Source: Marsupella aquatica (lineage: Eukaryota; Marchantiophyta). Taken from it: 64,000 nucleotides of DNA. The notes beneath the pieces were generated by a model. That model was not told the DNA's origin. It did no database searches and saw nothing but the letters and a program-made list of their open reading frames with translations. The stretch lies in assembly GCA_973895155.1 (NCBI GenBank), contig OZ316893.1, positions 10,478,001 to 10,542,000 on the forward strand. Direction: 5' to 3'. Below, one piece after another: positions 11,825-23,800 of the stretch. Within the stretch, counting starts at the first letter, position 1; each line of letters starts with the position of its first letter. A program made the translations under genes and the position numbers.

Positions 11825-13335
11825 GGAGATATATATATATATATATATATGTGGACCTCCAAACCAAACTTTTTCTCTTAATGTACCAAATGATTGAGAT
11901 TCTCTCCTAGTGGAGCCAAAGTTTAAGATTCTTTCCCAATTTGGACTTCTGGGTCCACTATGTAAAGCAATGTTCTTTTGAAAATGTTTACCATACGGTT
12001 CATGTAGACTATGCAGCTTAATAAGAGTGACTGTCGTTGTGGTTGCTCAAGGATAGTAACATCAAAGGGTAAATGTGTAGTGAATAGATCTTGGAATAGA
12101 TTACACAAGGGCTGTAAGCTCTCAGGGCCACAATGGAGCACCCAAGCCCATTCCAAGTAAAATCAATGAACCCCCTTGCAATTGTATGTGACTATATCCC
12201 TTCCACCCCTTGTTATTTTCATTTTTCTATAAAAATTTATCTTGTTACTGGTAATGATTATAATTATTAATTCAAAATGAATAAAACTAGTCTTCAAGAG
12301 TTCACACGTACTCTACATATTACTTAGGACTGAGGGCCCAGGGCACCCAAGTGCCAAAGCGCAACAACCTCCCAGCTGCTTGGTTGAATACATTGTGAAT
12401 ATTGTACAGAAACTATAAAATAATGAAGGATCCCATGGTCGCATTGCAGCACCCAAGTGCCATAGCAAGGCCTCCAAACTTGGTCGAATATTTTATTTTA
12501 TTTTTTGCAAAAAGCGGCAAGCCCAAAACTTTATTCACTGGGGCCATACACTTGGTCGAATACATTGTGGCTAATATATTCATTTAACTACAAATGAAGG
12601 ATCTTATGACTGCATTAGAGTACCCAAGCGTCATAGCGTCGCCTCCTAGCTTGATGGAATACATTGTGACTATTGTATCCAAATTACAAAGGAAAGAGTT
12701 TACGGCCACGTTGAAGCATGCAAATGCCATAGCGTCCCCAGCCTCATTTTGTATAAAAAATTAAAATTAAAATGTGCCCTCCTTCTCATGAAACCTGCTG
12801 GGAACCTATTTTGTTCTCATTGCATTTAGGTTCATTTCTTGACATTTTCTTTTGCTGTTTGTTCTTGCTGTTCTTGCTCGGGTACATTCCTCCTAATTAT
12901 GGCTACCCTTTGAGATGTGCAAACTGCAATGAAGGAGAGGCCAGAAATTTTATTGGGCCAATCAGAGTTTATGTTTGCAATTTAATTGGCAGGTCTCAGA
13001 TTGAATGCATTATGCATAATTCATTCTATTTTGTTCAAGATGCACGTATTCATTTTGATTTATGCGCCTAGGCTGCTGTTTGCCCTCAACTATAGTCTTC
13101 TAACTATGTTTATACATTGTTGTCAATGTATACAAGTTCTAACTCTCTATCATGTTGTGGCAGCACGGCAAACGGACATTGCAGACTTTGTAGTTGGATG
13201 CATTTGGCAATGCGTCAGACACTCAACAACCCTAGAACCTCCTACGTTTTATAGTGACTTTCTCACAATGTCATTGTAATGACTGAAAATTGTGTTCAAA
13301 GAACTTCAGACATGAATTGGTACCTTTGGCTCATT
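11825..13335. mobile_element. Decayed, internally deleted MULE-1 relative (relic A)
   Basis: The left part (11825-12160) matches the MULE-1 left end: GGACCTCCAAA, then CTTAATG-ACCAAA, GATTCTCTCC and the ACTTCTGGGTCCACT segment, with an (AT)n expansion at 11828-11851. The next 600 bp match the DNA upstream of the RPA-like gene of MULE-1 (GCACCCAAGTGCCA, TGAATACATTGTGA). From 12772 it carries the 5' part of that gene. It then jumps to the MULE-1 right end (TTTATAGTGACTTTCTCACA, AATTGGTACCTTTGG) and stops without a complete right terminus. No target duplication is visible. Divergence is clearly higher than between the MULE-1 ends. Confidence 0.75.
12772..13075 (+). pseudogene. 5' fragment of RPA-like transposon gene
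   Basis: This segment aligns with MULE-1 from the ATGTGCCC site upstream of its RPA-like gene through about its first 30 codons, sharing GCAATGAAGGAG and ATTGGGCCAATC. Relative to MULE-1 the ATG of the RPA-like gene is changed (GGCTACCCTTTGAG in place of ATGTCGACCCTTGAG), and homology ends near 13015 where the relic has lost the OB-fold coding part. It is not functional, but it shows that the RPA-like gene was present in an older family member. Confidence 0.65.
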
Positions 13336-14034
13336 TAGCATGAGTAAGCCCACTTGGCTTACTTATGCTTGAATACTTAGACTTTGGCAGCCTGGATGGA
13401 AACTTAGTATATGTTTTAACTTTCCTACATTTATACACTGTAGCTTGTGTGATTCTATCCGGGTGACAATCTTAGATGATATGGAAGCATCTTTTTCTCA
13501 AATCCTCCATTATGTGTTGCTAAAAGGAAGTGAAAAAAAATTTAAAAACTGCTGAAAAGAAGTAGTGGACAAAGCAAAGTATTCCTTCGAGCAACAGGTG
13601 AGTAGAGTAGTATACCGTCACGAAGGATAAGCAAGTCATTTAATGCACAAAAATCATAGAAACTTTTTTGGAAAGGTGTTGTTCTTCTCATTGACTCTTC
13701 TTGCGGACAATGCGGCTGCATGAAGTTTTCCATTCGCAATTCAGTTTTTCACAAAAAGTTTTGATACTGAGTTTTAGGCTTCGGCATCTTCAAATTTTTA
13801 TGCATGAGAGACATCTCTCTTATCTAGCCTTAGGCTGCTACAGTACTCAAGGACACTCTTTGTAGTCCCTTCATGGGCTTATTAGACACCCTAGGATCGT
13901 GCTTTTGCCTGACCTGACTTTTGCTGGTTCTAAGATTGTACTTCAACCTTTTGGGTTTTATATTAGTAAAGTTCAGGTCTACGGATCCTTCCACATATAA
14001 AAGTTTTCCCTCTTGTGCAAAAAAGATCCTGCTT
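13336..14034. other. Intergenic; possible retroelement scrap on minus strand
   Basis: On the minus strand at 13542-13739 an open frame contains FQKSFYDFCALN followed by LRDGILLYSP, which faintly resembles the Ty3/gypsy reverse-transcriptase stretch before the YLDDILVYS motif. It is too short and altered to call. Nothing else is supported here. Confidence 0.3.
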
Positions 14035-14428
14035 AGAGCATATCCAACCCAAAGCACCTTTGCTTACTTTGTACATTAAATACTCATCTGACAACGTCCT
14101 TTTCGTCGTTCATTGCATTGCACCTAGATATCATTGCCAATTGCAGCCCCAACCGTGAGGTTAGTTTCCCTACGCAAATGATCGGGATCTGATTACTTTG
14201 GATTGAAATCTTGAAAATCCAGTAGAAAATAAGCTATTGGATAATCTCTTAAAAAAATAAAAATTCAATAACTAAATAAAAAATAAAAAGCTCGTTGGAA
14301 TGCTAGAGTCCTGAAAACCCAATATACAGGATTCCAATGAGTGGGTTGGACCTAACTTTTTACGTTTCTTTAGTGTGTTTGGTCAACAGCCCCTTCCCAT
14401 AACAAAAGCCAGTAGGGTTGGAGATGCC
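14035..14428. mobile_element. Tourist-like (Harbinger) MITE
   Basis: The left end reads GAGCATATCCAACCC and the complement of the right end GGGCATCTCCAACCC, matching each other and the terminal motif of the full Harbinger element at 5099. The element follows a TTA on the left, but the right flank is ACT, so the target duplication is not preserved or the right end is eroded. About 394 bp, noncoding. It could be mobilised by a Harbinger transposase such as the one at 7-8.4 kb. Confidence 0.55.
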
Positions 14429-14609
14429 CACTTTGAGGAGGTATGGTGTATATTGCTGATGGTGGCAATGCAAAGTGATTATACTTTCATTAAATTTATT
14501 TTTTTATAATATAATTGGGAAAGAAAGGAAACCAAGATAGAGAGATCGGGCCTTGCAACTGCCACTCGACAAGGGGAAACTAACATTAGGGACCCTACAC
14601 TTGTGTCCC

Positions 14610-14731
14610 GAGAGATATACTTAGTGGACCTCCAAATGCAACTCTCTCTTAATGGACCAAAAGTTTCCCACGCCCTCCCAATGGACCCCAAAGTTTAGAT
14701 TCTCTCCCAATGGACCTCCGGGCCCACTCCG
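14610..14731 (+). repeat. MULE-1 left terminal inverted repeat
   Basis: Begins GAGAGATATACTTAGTGGAC and continues through CTTAATGGACCAAAAGTTTC to GGGCCCACTCC. It pairs with the complement of 24959-25051. An internal duplication of the CCCAATGGACC block makes it about 30-40 bp longer than the right end. Confidence 0.9.
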
Positions 14732-15303
14732 TACAGGCATGTTCTTATGAAACAGCTTACCACGCAGTTCGAGTCCACTGCGTACCCTCTGGAAACCGTG
14801 GTTGGTCATGTGTAGTCGGCCGTCAATAACGTCGCAGTCCACAAGCGTTGTAGCCCTGGCGGCAATCGAGCTCCGCTCAACACCATGGCAGTTTTTGTGA
14901 ATACAGTATGACTATTGTATTCAAAACAATAATTGAACGAGTTTGCGGTGGCATTGGAGCCTTCGTGCCCGGCCTCACAAGATTTCAGAATACATTGTCA
15001 CTTTAGTGTTCAAGATACAAAGAAAATAGTTTATTGGAGCTTGCAACAACCGGCAAGCCGTACCTCCCCGAACCTCCTTGCTTTTATGAAGACATTGTCC
15101 ATAATGTGTACAAATCTTAAAGGAATAATTTTCAAAATTCAAATGTGCCCGCCCTTTATGGAATCCTTTCAGAACCTGTTTTGTTGTCATTTGGTTTGTT
15201 TCTCGACATTTTCTCGCATTTCTCGTGTTGCTGGTTCCGGCTCGTGTTGCTGGTTCTTGTTGTTCCTGTTGTTCCCGCTCGTGTTCTTGCTCGTGTTCCT
15301 GCT

Positions 15304-15942
15304 ATGTCGACCCTTGAGGATGTGCGAGTTGCAATGAAGGAGCGGCCAGACAGCATCATTGGGCCAATCCCGGTATATGTTTGTAATTTTCACTCTGATT
15401 TCCCATGGCCCAGAAAGTTTACTTACAGAGGTTGCAGGCATGGCATTGGCGGTGGTTTGGTTTGTGGGAAGTCCATTGAGGCAGCGGAGCAATGCAAGCA
15501 CGACCCACTGGTAGACGGTAACAATTGTCATTTGTATAGGTTCGATATTTGCATGGTGGATGCATATGAGAACACTGGGCCATTCAAAGCCACTATCTTT
15601 CAAGCTGCACGAGAGCTTGTGGACATGACTGCTGACGAATTTGCAGAGTATGGTACCATTCGCCAGCTTGAAACAATGCACCAGCAAATTTCTCAGATCC
15701 CATACTGTCTAGTGTGGATTAAGGTAGGACGACACTCTGCTGTTGTGAATAAGCTTGTTGTTGAGATGTGGCGATGCCCTCCTAGTCGTGCCCCTGTGAG
15801 AACAAGAGTTGAGAAAGTGATCAGCAGAAGCAATCTTGTGGATGTTGATGTCCTTATGCAGCAGTTGGAGGTGACTGCAGCAATGATTTCAAAGTTTCAT
15901 TTGTCCACCATCGAATCCGCCGAAGACTCGAAAGGCAAATGA
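15304..15942 (+). CDS. RPA1-like OB-fold protein carried by MULE-1
   Basis: An intact 212-residue frame starts at the ATG at 15304; the same frame is open further upstream but without ATG. After a short leader come four cysteines (residues about 44, 54, 64, 75) in the position of the zinc-binding loop of the RPA70 DBD-C domain, although the spacing is not the usual CxxC pairing. Then a core typical of RPA OB-folds: LYRFDICMVD, an acidic turn ending in TGP, KATIFQAARELVDMTADEF. RPA binds single-stranded DNA; related proteins are known from Helitrons. It lies inside MULE-1, opposite in orientation to the transposase. Relics of the same gene occur at 12.8 and 33.7 kb. Family call rests on pattern recognition only; the cysteine spacing is the weak point. 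Confidence 0.6.
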   Translation: MSTLEDVRVAMKERPDSIIGPIPVYVCNFHSDFPWPRKFTYRGCRHGIGGGLVCGKSIEAAEQCKHDPLVDGNNCHLYRFDICMVDAYENTGPFKATIFQAARELVDMTADEFAEYGTIRQLETMHQQISQIPYCLVWIKVGRHSAVVNKLVVEMWRCPPSRAPVRTRVEKVISRSNLVDVDVLMQQLEVTAAMISKFHLSTIESAEDSKGK

Positions 15943-16820
15943 TAGGGATGTTGTGTCATGCAGAATACGTTTTGGTTGTTGTATTCTTGTTATTTCTTGA
16001 AGAGATTGGTGGTTTGGTAAGATGATTTAGTGTCATTTAGCATTCTCCGTAGCTTCAATGATGAACAATTCGCATTTCATATGAGTATTGGGGGAGCCCT
16101 TTAGTTGCATAATTTTGAAAACCTGTATTGTGTAATGGGTATTTTCTCTTGCGTTATGAATAGAATACAACATTGTTTATGTATTCTCTGATCTATCTGT
16201 TATGTAACACGTTGCAACATTATTTTGTATGTTGAGAAAACAACACAGAATACTACATGGTGTATGTATTCTTTGAATTCTATTTCATGTAACACGTCTA
16301 GGTTGCGCCTGCTTTGCTACTTCATTGCTAGGGTTTAGGGTGCACGATCAGTTGCACGTATGCCTTATCTTTGGCGAGGGTTTAGGATTTTAGAGAGATG
16401 GCGGCCGATGAGCGAGGAGGATTGTTTTAGGGAGGGATTCCACTATTGGAGCTCGCAAATCGATCAATCAAAGGCCTGATGTGCTGGTGAAGGGGGATTG
16501 CGCGCGATTGGGAGCGATTGGGAGCGATCAATTTAGGGAGCTGGTCATGGGGGACTGCACGCGATTGGGAGTGAGTGAGTATAGAGCGATTCAGGGAGCT
16601 GGTGCTGGTGAAGGGGGATTGTGAAATCACTTGGGATTGCCCGTCGGGTGATTGGAGTGACTGTCGAGAGCGATTCAGGGAGATCAACGAGTGAACGTTG
16701 GGCAGGTTGGTTGGGTTTTGAACCCAACCAAGCCAGGTAGTCATGGTGCCCCATGCCAAGAAACTAACATTGGCAAAGGAGGGACAACATTTTTGATACC
16801 GTGTAGGCGAGCAGGGGAAC
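15943..16820. other. MULE-1 spacer with GCGATTGGGA repeats
   Basis: No gene supported. Bases 16490-16690 contain repeated GCGATTGGGAGCGATT, AGAGCGATTCAGGGAG and TGGTGAAGGGGGATTG blocks. Parts of 15.9-16.3 kb are shared with relic B at 33.7-34.1 kb, so this belongs to the element. Confidence 0.55.
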
Positions 16821-16829
16821 CACGTATTC

Positions 16830-19700
16830 AAGTGTATATGCGCCGGTCATGCTCCTTGCGGTTTCTCTTCGTTCAAGTCGTTTCAGACTCACTTGAGCAC
16901 CAAGCATGGCCGAAAACTCCCTGCTGATTTGTTGGAGCCAGGCCTGCCTTGGTTGAGTTCAAAACTCAACACCTCTCATCCCGCCAAGAAACCATGAAAA
17001 TGCAGCAGCAGCATTGGTAAGAAGACGGAAGGTGCGTCATGGATTCGATTGCGGTCGACTGCCAAGCTAAGATGGCAAATGACAAAGCAGCGCAAAAAGA
17101 ATCAACTAAAGGTGGACTATTGCGTTTCAGTTCTGGGGAAGAAGGAGCCATCGGTTCCATCGAAATCGATGCTTGTTCATCTCATTAAGGTCTACCACAT
17201 TCGTCCGAAGGAGAAGAGTGGCAGGGGCTGCTTGGTAGACGACAATTTCTTTGAGATGTTACAGGAGCATGTCAGCTCTGCTCCCATCACCAATGCTGTG
17301 TATCACTAGGCCGAGCATGTGCAGCAATTGCCTGCTCAGTTGCCTGTGGATCAAAAGTTGCATGCTTTGTAGGTTGGTTGTCGACTATTATAGGTACTTT
17401 TTCCGCTGAGAGATGTCCCTACCCAGTCTGTCCAACCTTTAGCAGGTGAGGAGAGTAGAGAACTCATTGTTGCAGACGCCTTGGAGTTTTTATGGAAGAA
17501 AAGGGAAAGTCTGTTGTGGAAAGTCGGAGCAAAAGAAATCGATTTTGACCATGCCTATCCAGACTATGTGAAGTGGAAAAAGGAGCAGAAGCATCTGTCA
17601 ATTGCCACAGCCGGTCGGAATTGTGTGAAAGATTACACAAGTGATGGCATGTCACAAGAAGAAGCAGAGGCAGCGGTACATAACACAATCATTTTACTTG
17701 CCTTTGCATTGTTGTGTATACTTCGCGCACAATGTTTACACCAATTTTCATATTGCAGGCTGGAGTTCACGAAGTGTGGGTTGATACCTTAGATGAGGAG
17801 GGGTACGAGCCCACCCCTGACAAGTGGGGATTAGATTATCATGAGTCCTCTGATGAAGAAGACGCAGCAGAGGTATAGTTCCTCTTCCCCTTCTGCCAAT
17901 GATTTTTTCTGAATCTGCAGAGTTTGACAACATTGACCGGAATGTCTACAAAACTTCAGGTTCCTTTGAATGACGAAGCTGAAGCCAAAGAATCAGGGAA
18001 GAAAGGAAAGCCACGCAGGAAGCCAAACGAACCCAAGAAGCAGCCTCCACAGAAAATTACGCCTCCTGTTGACACTCAGGAAGCCAATGAGGTAAAATTT
18101 GCACTTCCAATGTAATTATCCCATTTGTATACCGTGATATCAATGTATGCACGAGTGTATGCACGATGGTTTAGTGCTCTTAGCCCGAGTATTGCTTTTT
18201 CAGATTCCTCCCAACAAAGGAGCCGAAGCCAACGTACCAATCAAAGCGGAAAACAAAAAGAACCAAGAAATCTGTAGAGCCACCACCGAAAGGCAACACC
18301 ACCCTTCCCGTAGATTCTCAGCAAGCTAACCAAGTAACATTTACAGATGAAAGTTCTTTGCAACATGTGTAAACAGTGTGGAGAACGTTTCCTGTTTTAA
18401 CAACACTGCAAGTTCAAGAGTAGGACATTATGTTGAATACCATGATGTTAATGTATACTCACTGTTTGAATGCGCCTGTACCTTGAGTACTGCATTTTAG
18501 GTTCCTGAATCCCATGAAGGACCTACGCCCGAACAATCTGTAGAGCCACCACCGAATGGCAACACCACCCTTCCCGTAGATTCTCAGCAAGCTGACCAGG
18601 TAACGTTTATAGATGAAAGTTCTTTGCAACATCTGTAAACAGTGTGGAGAACGTTTCCTATTTTATCAACACTGCAAGTTCAAGAGTAGGACACCAATGT
18701 TATGTTGTATACCATGATGTTAATGTATACTTACTATTTGAATGTGCCTGTACTCTGAGTACTGCATTTTAGGTTCCTGAATCCCATGAGGGACCTACAC
18801 CCGAACAATCTAAGAGGAAATCAAAGAGAACCAAGAAATCTGTACAACCACAGAAGCCCGCGCCTGAGGTAAGCGTGTTTTCAATAGGCCAAGGAGGAAC
18901 ATTCCAGGGTAGACAGTGGTAAAAATGTATTCTATGTGTACTTATTTGATTTAAACATGCAATCACCTTAGTTTGCAATGACAGGGACCAAAGGAAGGAG
19001 AGCAAGCAATGGCACCCTCAGAGACAGAAAAAAGTGAACCTAGACGTTCAAAGAGGAAGCAAACAACTGCTCCCACCGAAGAGAAAATTGCCCAAACAAA
19101 AAGAAAGGCCAGAACTAAAACCAAGGTAAGTACAAATCATTGTGTACTATGTGGCCATATTGTATATGGACTAAACACATGATTCGCTTGATACTGATTT
19201 CAGCCTTGCAATTGCAGGATTCATCTAAACAAGTCCAGGATGTCAATGCACAACTAGCACCAGAGGGAGGCAACACTATTGAAACTTAGGGTACTGCCCT
19301 TCCACCGAATGTGTCTGCAATCCCATCAGGAGAGGTGACTGCACCGGTAGGGAGCACACCTTCTGTAATTGACTTTGGTGGCATGATTGATTGGTAAGAT
19401 GTGTTTCTTTGCTGATTGCTTTCATATGTGAATTTGCAGGAGTACCAGAAACCACCTGATGTGCAACCAGACCCATATGCAAGTAGACGTCGGAGAAAAT
19501 TGACAGTTCGTGGGCCATTGGGCAAGGCGCAAAGTGAATTTGTAATCCCGGGGTCTGTACCACAAGAGGTCACTGTGCAGGAGGATGATATTTTGGATTC
19601 CTTGCACGCATCACAAATTCTCCAAGACTGTAGCCAGGCTGATGTTACCTCTTTTCACAAGGCAATCGATAAAATGATTAGAAATGTGGATGAAGTTTAG
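16830..19700 (+). pseudogene. MULE-1 C2H2 / lysine-rich multi-exon gene
   Basis: A spliced gene is inferred. Its first part (16830-17675, one frame) has a C2H2-like finger (CICAGHAPCGFSSFKSFQTH then LSTKH), then VDYCVSVLGKKEPS and an acidic-basic region ending LKWKVGAKEID-like and YPDYVKWKKEQKHL. Further exons with GT/AG borders, all phase 0: 17759-17872 (acidic, ESSDEEDAAE), 17960-18091 (Lys/Pro-rich), about 18204-18333, 18501-18599, 18773-18868, 18985-19125 (SKRKQTTA-like, basic), 19218-about 19336, 19440-19700. In-frame stops occur near 16993, at 17307, two more before 17400, and at 19287, and the exon near 18204 is shifted by one base, so the copy looks broken. I do not recognise the family. 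Lys-rich repeats and a finger suggest a DNA-binding role, possibly in transposition. Confidence 0.55.
18271..18868 (+). repeat. Tandem duplication of an exon plus intron
   Basis: A unit of about 266-272 bp containing the exon core TCTGTAGAGCCACCACCG and its following intron (TAACATTTACAGATGAAAGT to ACTGCATTTTAG) is repeated head to tail. The first copy begins at 18271 and the second at 18537, and a third partial exon copy lies at 18773. The copied introns are about 90 percent alike by eye, so the duplication is fairly young. All copies keep GT and AG borders and a length divisible by three in the second and third exons. Confidence 0.8.
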
Positions 19701-19749
19701 GGTACAATTAGCAATATCCGAGGGATAGTCTAGGGTACCTACCCTGTTT

Positions 19750-20350
19750 TGTCACCAATGTGTTCATGATAATAAATATGAAATGTTCCTGCATTTCTTG
19801 CTCTCTTTCAAGACTATATAACATGATCTATTCCAAAAATGGTCATAGTAGATTTGTGTCTGGGATACAATATTTATGTTGTATTCACATTTTCTCTGAC
19901 TTTACGACGAAGATGCCCCATTGTCGAATCCTTCCCACTGACTAAGACGCCCCCCGCCGAAGCCCAAATGGACAAAACCTACGGAATTGGAACACAAAAA
20001 ACCCTTTTTCATGTATACAATTTGGACGTTGTATTCAGATTTCACACTTGGAAAAAAAAAATTGTCCCTCCGACTTTACGAACACGCCCTCCGCCGAAGC
20101 CTGCCCAAATGGACAAAACCTATGGAGTCTCAACATAGAAATACCTTTTTCATGTATACACTTTGGACATTGTATTCAGATTTCACACTTGGAAAAAAAA
20201 ATTGTCCCTCCGACTTTACGAAACATGCCCTCCGCCGAAGCCTGCCCAAATGGACAAAACCTATGGAGTTTCAACATAGAAATACCTTTTTCATGTATAC
20301 ACTTTGCACGTTGTATTCATAATTCACAGTTACAAAAAAATTCATTCACT
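19750..20350. repeat. 141-bp tandem array inside MULE-1
   Basis: Units start with ATGTATACA followed by TTTGGACGTTGTATTCAGAT, an A-run, CTCCGACTTTACGAA, CCTCCGCCGAAGCCTGCCCA and GGACAAAACCTATGG. Anchors at 20011, 20152 and 20293 give a period of 141 bp, with a diverged earlier copy from about 19870. The same array, diverged, is present in relic B at 38.9-39.26 kb, so it is an inherited part of the element. Confidence 0.85.
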
Positions 20351-20835
20351 TGAACTTTACAAAGACAATCGGGCCTAAATGGAAAAAAGCATGCCATATT
20401 CAACACTTTAATAATCATACAGCACATGCACCATGGAAGGCGTACTCAGACCTAACAATTGCAAATAAAAGGCTTCACTCCTCATTGGATGGAATACAAC
20501 ATCCACTTTGTAACAATTTGAACTCATTCAAGGTAGTGTTTAGGTCCATGCACAAATGTGCCCTACTACCATCTAACTTCCCAATATAGTGAATAGTAGA
20601 CTGTGATGTATATGTCTATTCTGTGATATCTACTTCATGAGGTAGCCCAAAATAAGGGCAATTATCAGCAGCTTCTTCAGCAAGTTTAGTGATGCGCCGT
20701 GCCCACTCATAATCCAAGGAGTTTTGAATGATTGGAAGGCATAGTACCACTGCCTATTGTTGGTGCTCCAACGGTGACAAGCCACTCACTTTCTCCAGCA
20801 TTGTTCACATTGTCATGCTCTTCCCCTTCCACCTG
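20351..20835. other. MULE-1 spacer, probable 3' region of transposase gene
   Basis: No open frame of note. It lies just downstream of the transposase on the minus strand and probably holds its 3' untranslated region. Confidence 0.4.
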
Positions 20836-20839
20836 CGCA

Positions 20840-23800
20840 TTACAATAACACTAGAATAAGTAAACAAATTCTTATGAAACTAGGACTTTTATATGGACCT
20901 TCTCTGTCTTGCAACATTATAACATTTGGTACCTGCTCATCATCTTCAGTTGCTTGGGCAACTGAAACTTCTTTGCAAGATCGTTTGTTGTGGCCAACCT
21001 TTCCGCACCTGCTGCACATACACTTTACATTACCCCGCTTCCTTTTCTTAGGTAGGATCTCAACCATTGGGAGGCCACTCGCAGATTTTGCACTTGGAAA
21101 TGGAATGCCTCTCTCATTGTCATCATCCATTGGATATCTGAGACACAACCTTCCTGTTGGATCAAGATGGAGGTCCTCCCCATTCCCTAAAGCCCTGGAA
21201 TGAGTTTCCCCATGAATTCTTACCATTCTATGTCGCCCATGGATTCACTATAGCAGGCTCTGGAGCATGACAACTTAAGCTCAATGGAAGGTGAGTGGAA
21301 ACAAAGCTAGGTAATACACCATCATAAAGTAAAACCAAAGACTGTGTCCGCCAGCATTTATGAAAATGCCTAGCCGGATTCTTTCCTGTTTCATCATCCC
21401 ATGCCAGCATATGTTGGCATGGCCAAACCATCTCCTGCAGCTCCATGCAAGTGCACTTTGGTTTTGGTGACAAAGTGACAAGATACTCCTCACTCCCTGT
21501 TGTAGTCTGAATTTTTGGCACTGGATTGACCATCACTGAATACCTGTAGCATGACAGTCTGAAATATGAAGCGTGAGACAATCCATCCTCCACATGTGGT
21601 GAAAATGTTTGTTACAAAAGGAAAAGAAAGAGCCAATTTGCACCTGGAATTGTTGGAAGTTCTGCAAGTTGGTATTGTATCGTAGTTGTGCTGGTTTTGA
21701 CAGTGGTTCTTGTCTGCATGCAACCTCTATTCTCCTGTCTTTAAACTTTTGTTGAATGTACACCCAAAGAGCCACCAACAACTTTCCAGGTGCTAGCAGA
21801 CGGAATGGTAATAATCCAGAATTTGCTTGCTCGGCTGGATTACTTGTGACCTTACCCATGCGAGGGAGTGGGAATGCATGCCTGGCATAACATTTCACAT
21901 CCAGACCGCGGATGTAATGTGCTGCATCAACTCCCTTGCCGGCTATCAATGAACCAGACAGTCGATCTAGCACAGACTCATATCTGAATTGAAAGAGACA
22001 AAATACATGAGTGACAATGTTTACAGAGATAGAATAATCAAGCACAATGTCAAAATATATAGAATACATCAAGCACAATGTCTGAATAGGCAAATTGCTT
22101 TCATATTGGTCCTAGTGAGTGTATTTACTTACTGGTGCACATCATTGGCATAGACACATCCGTAGAAGAATTCACTTGCTGTTCTACCATGCCTGGTCTT
22201 CACGTTTGCCCTCAAATGATTTGCGCACTGTGCATGGATCTTTCCTACTGTCCAAAAATAATAAATTAGATTTTGTACTCCAGTTAGCACAGTATCATCA
22301 TAACTCTCAAATTTGACAGAATTAAGCAATCTAAGTGTGGAAGGGTGTTACCTGGCCAAATCTGACTTACAGCAGCAATGAGACCCTTTTGACGATCTGA
22401 CATGATGACAATGTCTTGACTACCAATGCCATATACAGCTCTGTCCATTAATTCTAGAAACCAAAGCCAGTTCTCTATGTTTTCAACTGGTGCTACTCCA
22501 TAGCAAAGTATGACACCGTTTGAGTTCCCATCCAGGCATGTACTAGCTAAAAATAATTGAGTTGGATATTTTCTATTCTTGGTGTGACAAGCATCTAAAC
22601 TAACCATCGGCTGAGTATAGTTAAGTGCTTTCCTGGTGGCAGATGGACATATGAATGCTCTGCAAAAAATGGTGGAATCCTCCATGGTGCACCAATGTGC
22701 AACACAACCAGGGTCTGTCTCCCGAATCCTGTCAATCAGTGCTGGGATCATCTGAAAAGATGAATTCTGTGAGCCAGCGGTCCAATGCCCTACAAGATCT
22801 TTTCCCCGCCACATTTGCTGGTAGTTACTTCCTCGCTTGTAGTCACCTTGGAAACCAGACAGCAATTCCTTCACAGGCATTTTCAGATTTCTGATGATTC
22901 TTGGAGCCAATGTTACCCCCAACCATGCAAACTTGTGAGTAGGAGCTCTCCACTTGTGAATGTGAGCAGCACAAGTATGTGTTAGTTCACATACAGTGAT
23001 AATATGACCCCCACCCTTCACTCTACTGCAACGTACTCTGAAAGGACATTCCTCCTCTGAGTAAAGCAAGTCTTCTGGTCCTGGTTGAGAGGGCTTAGAT
23101 CTGGACAACTGTCCACAAGCTCCAGTTGCAGATGGCTTCCTAGTTTTCTGTTGACCACGTTTACGTGGGTGTTGCGAACCAGGTAACCAAACGCTAGTGT
23201 GTTGGACTATGGACTTTGGTCTATTGTGCACAACTCTTCCTTGTGTAGACAAAACAGTATTTCTGTGCACAGTTTGTTGTACAGATATAGGTGCATTTTG
23301 GTGCACGGATTGTTGTGTAGACAATGACACATTTGTCTACATGGTGTTCGCTTGAATGGCTGAAAGCGGTGCACGAGGTTGCTGACGAGCAAGAGTGATC
23401 TGATTAATGGCATTATGAAATTGACGATCTTCAATCTGCAAAACCCCATGATTGTACACACCAAGAATTTGAGCAAGTGATTGTAGGATGTCCCAAAATA
23501 AAAAAAGGTGTGGCATTGGTGGCAGTGACAGCGGTAGCACACACCTCTGCTTGACTACGATATCTATTCTCTTGTTGTGTAGTTTGCTGCAATGTCTGAG
23601 ACCTTGGTCCTTTCGATCGTCTTCCACTCCAATGGCCATATTTGCTATGAAACTCATGCTCACCTTCTGACTCTTCATCCTCTTCCTCAAATTGAAGCTG
23701 CCACTGGTTTGGTTCCTCCGTAGCATGTGAACCAATGCTGTCATTGTCACCATGGTCATCACAAGCTGCCTCATCATCGACTACCTGTTTCGATCTAGCA

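Noticed and set aside
14933-15337. 134-codon ORF with a hydrophobic Leu/Val-rich C-terminus
   Set aside because: It overlaps the start of the RPA-like gene in another frame and its hydrophobicity comes from a GTTCTTGTTGTTCC repeat; the homologous frame in relic A is not conserved as protein.
16427-16831. 134-codon minus-strand ORF rich in Ser/Pro/Arg
   Set aside because: Shadow of GCGATTGGGAG repeats inside MULE-1; no conservation evidence.
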